Below are positions 54,201 through 63,200 of a DNA stretch of 64,000 nt, in pieces (position 1 is the first letter of the stretch; every line of letters begins with the position of its first letter). This DNA is from Ahaetulla prasina (Eukaryota; Chordata; Lepidosauria; Squamata; Colubridae), in NCBI RefSeq assembly GCF_028640845.1, contig NC_080539.1:303710016-303774015 (forward strand), read 5' to 3'. The position numbers were made by a program, and so were the translations under genes. Under the pieces are notes generated by a model. The model was not told where the DNA came from, did not search any database, and worked only from the letters and a program-made list of their open reading frames with translations.

Positions 54201-57200
54201 TCCACTGCTTTCCTCAAATATTGCAAATGGTTATATTGAACAATTGTATAACTTAGCCCATTGCTGGGCACTGAGAAATTAATCATGATTTATTATAGCC
54301 ATTATGGGTTTACTGTAATAATATCTATATAGTCCTTCAATAACAATTCTTAAGATGAGTTTTATATAAAAATGTGTGAATGTCTAGAAGGGAGCCCCAC
54401 AATCAAAAAGGAAGTGAAGCAAATCCAACGATAGGGATGAGGTTGTATATTCTGCTCTGGAGAACTAGATTATTTGGTATTTGAGCTGTCATTACTGAAT
54501 TGTCTATGTAATTATGCTTTGAACTAGGACAGTGATGGCGAACTTTTTCGGCACAGAGTGCCAAAATGGTCGCACAGAAACATTGCAGGCGCACTTGTCG
54601 GGGCCACCTCCGGAAAAGCTGAACTTCTGGGTTCTAGCATGCATGTGCGCCCCATGATCAGCTGCCTGGTTTGCATGTCGGTTTTCGGAAGTCGAACTTC
54701 TAGGTTCTGGTGCGCATGTGTACCCGACAATCAGCTGGTTGGCATGTATGCGGAGGGAGTTTTTCTGCAGTGCCACACATCCGAAGGGATCGCACTCTGG
54801 GGAAGCTGAACTTCTGGATTCTGGCGTGCATGCGCACCCGACAATCAGTTGGCCAGCATGCATGTGCACATAAGTTTTCGGCACTGCCATGTGTGGAAAG
54901 GATAGCTGATCATTGCATGCGCACCAGAAACCCAGAAGACAAACAGGTAGGGCTGTGCGTGCCGGGTGACATGGCTTCATGTGCCACTTTGAGCACATGT
55001 GCCATAGGTTCACCATCACAGAACTACGATTTCATCTTTTTCCTTCCAAGGTCCTTGTTTTCCAAGAGAAAGGATGGTTTCCTATGTTATACATTGTATA
55101 ACAGCTCTTGGCAGAATGAGAAAGTTGCCTAACTACTTCAAATGGCAGATATTAGGAGAGGGAGGAATTGGAAGGCATAAATTTGGATGCCATCTATGCT
55201 GCTATGAGCTCCCTAAGTCATCCTAAAGAGTGTGTAAAAGTTTCATTTTGAATTGTATCAAGCTGAAAACTTTGCAAAATGTCGTATTTTTAAGATCAGA
55301 ACAGTGCTTTGAAATGGGAAATCAGATCTGGAAACATGATCTCTCTCAAACTTGAGACACTTCAAAGTGCTTGGAAAAAAACCCTTTTCACATGCAGGAT
55401 TGCAATCTGTTACTCATGCTTCATGAGACACTTCAAACAGCTTGGAAAGATGTACTGCACATCCCCAGTTATCCCACCCTTCTCAAATATGACGAATGAT
55501 GCTGAAATAAAATGTAATGGTCGCCTTTGCATCATTGTTGGAAGTCTTGGTTGGGCTTTGACTACTGTATTTGCTAAGATTAACTGTGAGGCAGGTGGTG
55601 GTGAGAAGAAAACATTTTACAGGGTAAAAAGGCTGGTTACTCTGTCACTGCTAAACAAAATATAGCCAATAGTATTCAAATTACATACTTAATTCTAATG
55701 ATTTGCGGTAATGGGCTTGCAAAGGGAGATTTTATGGCAGTGTACAGATTCGGCTTGACTGTTTTGAACTACTTCATCTTGACTTCATTCATTTGAAAAG
55801 CGCACCATTCCTTTGTTTTAACTTAGCTGCTGATGCAAACAAGGAGATTGCAATCTGCTGAGTTAGAGTAATTACCTTTCCTGGTGTGGTATTGTACACT
55901 AAGTTAGTGCAGGGGCTGAACTATAGTGGTCAGGCCCAATGGGCTGGTTTTGATCTTATGCTTGAAGAAACCAGAACTTGTCTCACTGTTGTCTTCTACT
56001 GTAATGATTCTGATATGGAAACTAGCTCTACTACAAACACATCATAAACATTTAATGAGTTTTCTGCCACCCTACAGACTTTCTGTTCTCACTTCATCTA
56101 CATTTGTAAAAAAACATTTTTTTTTCTTCCACTCATGCCTTCTGCAGTTTACGACTGACTCTTAGACACATAATACAATTCATGTTCTGATTGTTCTGGT
56201 GTTAAAGGATTGCCGGTCACGATTTCCCCTTCTTATTCTATAGTTACAGAATCTGATTGCTATGTATCTCTTTTACTACCAACTTCTTCAAGTGAAGTAG
56301 TTAAGACAGAAACTGTTCCCAATTCAAAAAATCCTGAGTGGAATCAAGCTTTCACCTATAGGATCGACAGCCGTATAAAGGTATGATTATGTATTTTTCT
56401 TTTTGCCATAAATATGAACATTCAGACAGGTTTCACACTCTCTCTCAGACCAATTTTTCTAGTGTGAAAACTTACCTAAAGGACATGGAAGCATTCATGA
56501 ACAAATGTCATTAGGTTTGGAGAGAATTCCCAAGATTTGCTGAAGTACAAAGTCTTTAGGAGCAAAACATCCGTATTAAAATCCCTTTCCCAAAACCTAC
56601 CATGAATTATATAATGGCGGAACATGAAATGCTTACTGATTATTGCGATGGAACAGTGAGGTACAGGGTGAGGGACTGTGTAGTATGTTTGTAGGAAAAA
56701 AAACCCATGTAAATCTGTGGTGGCAACAAAACTAAGCCTGATGGCGGAGAAGAGTCCTCCATTCCTCTACCAGCAATAAAATACCTTATGCCACCAGACT
56801 CCAAATTTTGGGCTTAGACAACTTAGAACTACGCCGACTTCAGTATGACCTAAGCAAAGTACATAAAATTATCTACCACAATGTCCTACCTGTCAATGAC
56901 TACTTCAGCTTCAATCACAACAATACACGAGCAAATAATAGATACAAACTCAAGGTAAACCGCTCCAAACTCAATTGCAGAAAATACTTCAGTAACAGAG
57001 TGCTCAATGCCTGGAATGCACTACCTGACTCTGTAGTTTCTTCCCCAAACCCCCAAAACTTTAAGCTTAAACTGTCTACTGTTGACCTCACCCCATTCCT
57101 AAGAGGTCTGTAAGGGGCGTGCATAAGTGCACCTGCGTGCCTACCGTCCCTGTCCTAATATTCCTTTTTTACTTACTCTTTTCATGTATTCAAATTATGT

Positions 57201-60200
57201 TTATACTTTTACCTGTTATCTTATATATGATTGACAAAATAAATAAATAAAATAAATAAAATAAACAAAGTTTATTAAAGGCTTAAGCTTTTGTGAGCTT
57301 CTGATATGTAGCATGTTTGGGGATCTATGAATAAACACTAATAAGAAATAATTACTATTTGCTTATAGTTTTAATTGCTACAATTATTTAACAAATGTTA
57401 AACTAACAAATATTAGACTCCTTCTGATTTTTAATATCTTTGGGGATCTTTTGGAATGCACTCAGCTAATATGTCATAGTACCAAACTTGGTAATATTTA
57501 CAACAGAGGAATGGATGGTAAAGATTATGGAACTTGCTGAGATTGCCAAATTGACTTCTTTGTTCAGACAAAGAACAATATCTAAGTAAATTTTTGACTG
57601 TTGAAAAGGGACTTAGGCACTTTTTGAGTAAAAGAAAAAAAGGAACATTATTTATGATTTTGATGATTAGACAGGATAGGTTATAGAAAAAAGAGAGCCA
57701 TGGTGTAACTTTAGAGAAAGTGCTAAATTTATAATCGTACTTATAACTAGTATAAAGAAAATCGGAATCCACTTCTTTGTATCTTTTTCTTTTTTTGTTC
57801 CTTGCACTTTTAGCTTTCTTTTCGGTTTTTCTTTTTTCTTTCTTGCTCTGTATTAATTTGTTTCTTTGTTTTAAAAACTTTTAAATAAAATTATTTAAAA
57901 AGGGAATAAACACAAGGCTATGAATTCTAATCCTACTTTAGATGTGAAAGCCAACTGGGTGACTTTGGGCCAGTCACTCTCTCGCTGCCCAATGTACCTC
58001 ACAGATAGTTGTTGTGTGAAAAATAGGAGGAAGTAGTATTAAGTATATTTGCTGCCTTGATAATAATTATTTAATTCATTTATAAAATACGATACAGGTG
58101 GGATAAAAATAAATAAATTAAATTAATAATTGGTTCTACATTTGAAGCAGGCGTGTGACATCTAACAGAGAGAGACTAGTATGCAGTATAGATTTATTTG
58201 CATGCAGTTAACCTGGATGACTGATCACTAATACACAGAGGGAAACATTTTTGCAATGCTTAGCTAAATAATTGAAATTCTTATTTGCTCATTATTATAA
58301 TTTCTAGATCTCTGCAGTAATTTCATCTGAATGATAGGGCAAACCCTGGTTAGCATTTGAGTAGGAGGCCTTCAGGGAATGTTAGAGTTGGATGTTGGAA
58401 TGGGAAGTCAGACAATCCTCTCCAAAGAAGGCAGAGGAGAATCAGTTCTGCATTATTCATAAAATCCCTTGAGCTGAGCTTGACTTAAAGGAGACCGTCT
58501 CCTTTCGATTTCTAGCTCCGTTTTAATTAATAAGATGATTTATAAAATTAAATCCAGATAATACAACTGGATAAAGCAGCATAAATGCACCATTCCAAAT
58601 ATCTGACAAATAATCATAAAACCATCCTCATCCTCATCATTGCCTTCAGTCACTTGGTTGAGTTAGGCGGTCAGAGAAATTGAATAAATAAATAAATCTT
58701 CGTCATCATCCCTTCCAAGAAGCTAGCAAAGATTACAAATGAATATTCTTAGGATAATGAGTTCATAGCTACTGTAGATTAAGGTCCTTGCAGCCCTACA
58801 CTGTTCTTTGCATAGACTCATTTTAATTTTTTAATATATCAAATTTAGAAACCACACATCTCCCTCACAGAGTGACTCCTTATGATATACTGATTTTTAA
58901 GGAAGATAAATGAGTCAACAACATTATTTTTGAGGGGGTTAAAAAACCCTGTATGGGCAACATGATGATATATATGTCAAAGAATATATATTGCTTGCTT
59001 ATATATGCTGGTACTTAGCATGTATAATTCTTGTAATGTCAGATGAGTGAATTGAAACATTATCTTATGACTGCAGAGAATCAATATTAGTTTTCTGTCC
59101 AGGGTCTGATCAAAATTTTCAATAAATAATAGATACTATTAACAGCTGGTTTGATATTTATGCGGATTGTAACATATTTCTCTTGTACATTAAACACATT
59201 TAATGTTTTTGATATACAAGACAAGAAATTGATGGTGAGGATGTAATGCAGTTGCATGTTTTTTAACATTAGTTATTAATGAATATAAAAGAATTCTTGC
59301 AAGTAGTAGGTTTGAGGACTATTTGGTTGATGGATTAGAAAAATATTTTAGGCTGAATTAGAAAAAAGACATGTAGTGCCTTTTACTTTAAAATTATGTT
59401 TATTCAAATTCTAGTATCACTGCCTTTGGTTTTTTATCACTGAACTGTGATTGCTTTAGTATTTACAGAATGTAGTGTCAAGGTGTCAGAACAAAGGATT
59501 TTGTCATGTAAGGCTGAGAGAATGTATCAGAAATCTAGACAAGATTTTACTGATTGTAACTAGGACCAGAGCTACTTAGGGATAAGGTGCCAGATGTTAT
59601 TGAGCTCCAATTCTCATCAACTTTAGTAAAGGAAGATGGAAGTTGCAACTGAACATCTGGAGGGGCACAAGATGTCTACCTACAGATTTATTTTAAGGAT
59701 GAGTGATATATTTTCTTCAAAGTTATGTTATTTATTTTATTTGTGTACCTCAATCAGTGGTATAATGCAGATTTTAATCTGTATCTCTCTTTTTGGGAGT
59801 TTCCTAGAACTCATTTTATAGGCTTCAACATAAAGTATAATAGTTCATTTCTTAGTTAAATTGTATTAAATAATATTATATTATCATTAGAACACTCTGC
59901 ACTTGAAGCTCTGTGATGAAGATAAATATACCAAAGATGATCATCTTTACACAGTTCTATTTGATGTTGGAAAACTCCGTACAGGACAAATGACTCGTGT
60001 GAGCTTCAAACTAAATCCAGAAGTAAGTGGGGAAATGGTGCTAAAAATATAAAATGAAACAAATACAGATAGCCCTCAACTTACAACAGTTTATTTAGTG
60101 ACCGTTCAATGCAGTGGTGGGTTGCTCCCTGTTCTGTCCAGTTCTTGAGAACCAGTAGTAAAATCGGCGGGAGGCTCTGCCCACCTGCCCTGTTGTCATA

Positions 60201-63200
60201 TTTTGCAAACCAGTAGTAAACGTAAGTAGAACCCACCCCTGGTTCAATGTTACAACATCACTGAAAAAGTGACTTATTTATGACCTAAAGGTCGCAACTA
60301 TTTTTCATAGTTATGACCTTTGCAGCATCCCCATGATCACATGATCAAAATTCAGATGCTTGGCAACTGGTTCATAGTTATGACCTTTGCTGTGTCCTAG
60401 GGTCATGTGATCGCCTTTTGAGACCTTCTGACATGCAAAGTCAATGGGGAAGCCAGATTCACTTAACCAGATTACTAATTTATCAATTGCAGTGATTCAC
60501 TTAACAACTGTGGCTAGAAAAGTCATAAAATGGGGAAAAACTCACTTAGCAAATGTTTCACTTAACAACAGAAATTTTGGGCTCAATTGTGGTTGTGAGT
60601 TGAGGACTACCTGTACGCTTTGGCTTTACTGCTGTATAACTGAACTTTACTCTGTTAAAATCCCTTCTATGTTTGTATTCAAATTACCTGAATCTATAAA
60701 CATCTTCTTAAGTATGCATGTACTGTAGGAATCCAATGAACAAACAAATTAAACATTTCATCAATGTTGTGTAGAAATTCTGAGAAAAATATCTCTTCCA
60801 TTGTTTGTGTTTTAAGAACAAACATAATTGTAGATTTTGTTGCTAATCTTAGCCAAATTGTTCCTTCCTAACCTAAAAGATTAAAATTAAACATAAATTG
60901 ATTGAAACTGAATTATTTTCAGATGAGGAAGTAAGCCATAGTTTACCAACCATGGTTTAACTGCAGTTTATTCAACACAGTATGATCACCCAGATAAATC
61001 ACTGTATAATTCATACACATGGAATTGATACAATTATATTTGGGTATTTTAGGAACAGAATTGAATTGAATACTTTATTTAGCCAAGTGTGATTAGACAC
61101 ACAAGGAATTTGTCTCTTAGTGTACCTGCACTTAACACTTAGTGTAAGGCAACAGACAAAATGATAATAATACCAATAAAAGGAGGAAGTAAAGAAGACA
61201 ATAAAAGGAATATATAATAATACTACAGCCACATTCTATGTGTCCAAATAGATAGAACTATGAGGTATTTAGCAGATTGATGTGGGAAAGAAACTGTCCC
61301 TCCATCTAGTTGTCTTGGCATGCAATATCCTATAGCCGTGATGGCGAACCTATGGCACGTATGCCAGAGGTGGCACACAGAGCCCTCTCTGTGGGCACAT
61401 GTACTGTTACTAGCAGCTCTTCCTGGTTCCATTGCATGCATGTGCACCGGCCAGCTGCTCTCTTCCGGGTTCTGGCACGTGCATGCACGCTGGCCAGCTG
61501 GTCTTCTAGAATCTTCCTAATCTGAAGGAAAACCAAAAGCTATCACTACACTCTTCAAAATACAATATCTTTCCACAATGCCATTACAATAAATTAATAT
61601 TATTTGGAAAAGGTAAATTGTTTTTCGATGAGAATCATTCTTTTTACTATTTTTTTTAATAGACGGAAGAAGAGCTGGATGTTGAATTCAAATTGCAAAG
61701 CATGTGAGTACAACCTTTAAAGCTATAGTATATCCCTTAGAGCTGAAGGGTGCTATAGAGAAATTATAATTACTAGAAAAATAATTGGTATGCATAGGGT
61801 CATCCTTCTGTATGTAGGATAGAGAAATTTCTGCAGTCTAATAAATTATCCTGTCAGTCACTCCAAAGGCATGCTATAACAGCAAGCAGCTGAAGTCATA
61901 CTACATAGAGCAGGGGTCTCCAACCGTGGCAACTTGAAGACTTGTGGATTTCAACTCCCAGGATTCTGGGAGTTGAAGTCCACAAGTCTTCAAGTTGCCA
62001 AGGTTGGAGACCACTGACATAGAGAAACAATCTCTTGACTCCATGGTGCTTCAATCAGGAAGTGCACAGGCAGACAGACTTCTTAGGCAGAGACAGACAA
62101 CAAAATTGGTCAAAGGAAAACACAAAGGAAACTGACTGTAGAAATATATTTAAAAATCACAGTAGAATGGAAGTTGTGTACCATGAAAATTATGACCAAG
62201 GAAACCCAAGTCAGCTGCTTGTGCTTGTAGCAAATGAATGTGCAGAGATTATAGGTGTCACAATGTACAGGTAATTGGGCAGTAAGGAGCAGAGAACAAA
62301 TGTCAGTTGATGCATGGACTGAAAAACAGTTACGTGGTTTCAAAGGCTGTATCCAAATAAACTTTTAGAAATGCAATGGATAGTTCATTATGCAATTAAT
62401 TAGGTGATTATGCGCAGCTTCCATATGACACATCTACTTTCATACTTTTGCATTGTGCAAAATTCCAGACTTGTAGAACTTCAGTTAAAAACAAAAGAAC
62501 AAAAATGGCTTTGCATGCATTGTTCAACCAATGAACAAATGGGTAATTAATTGGTTTGATTGCTGGGCGAGGGACTTAGGGTCAGAAGGTAAAGAGGAAG
62601 TGTCCTCAAAGGCAATATTGTAGTTGTACTCCTTTCCTTCAGTGGGCAACCTCTTTGCTAGTAATTACTGACATGGTCTATGAATGAACTCAGTGATTAC
62701 TTGAACTCACCTCAATTCAGTTTTGATTCAGTAGATGAAGTTATTTTTCACATCTGAAAATAAGAAGCAAACCAGACAACAGTTCTTGTTTCTCTGAGTC
62801 ATATCTCAGATTTGTAAATTGTTGTATTGCTGACCACTAAAAGAGTTGTTGGCCAAGTATCATATGCTATATTCACATGCTATTCCTAAAGCTCTGCATT
62901 TCCATAGCAGTGGCTCCAAATCATACTACTTCCTTTCAGCCAAATCTTATCTCATGGCAATGGCAATGGTAATGGCAATGGTAATGGCAATAGAAGCAAT
63001 GATTATTCCTTCATAAACTTGGAACAATGCAATGGCAAGAGTAAGAAGTCAGAAGAAATATGGTGCATCTTCAAAAAGTTAAGTTGGGTTGGACTTGATT
63101 AATGTTTGGATGAGAAACCACCTAGGAAATCCCAGGGTTGAAGACCAACCTAATCTGGAAGTTGAAAAAAACATCCCAAAAGAAAAAAAACATCTCAAAA

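Noticed and set aside
54504..55019. A 171-codon minus-strand frame rich in Cys and His
   Set aside because: It lies wholly within a MITE with inverted ends; the repeats of the element produce the pattern.
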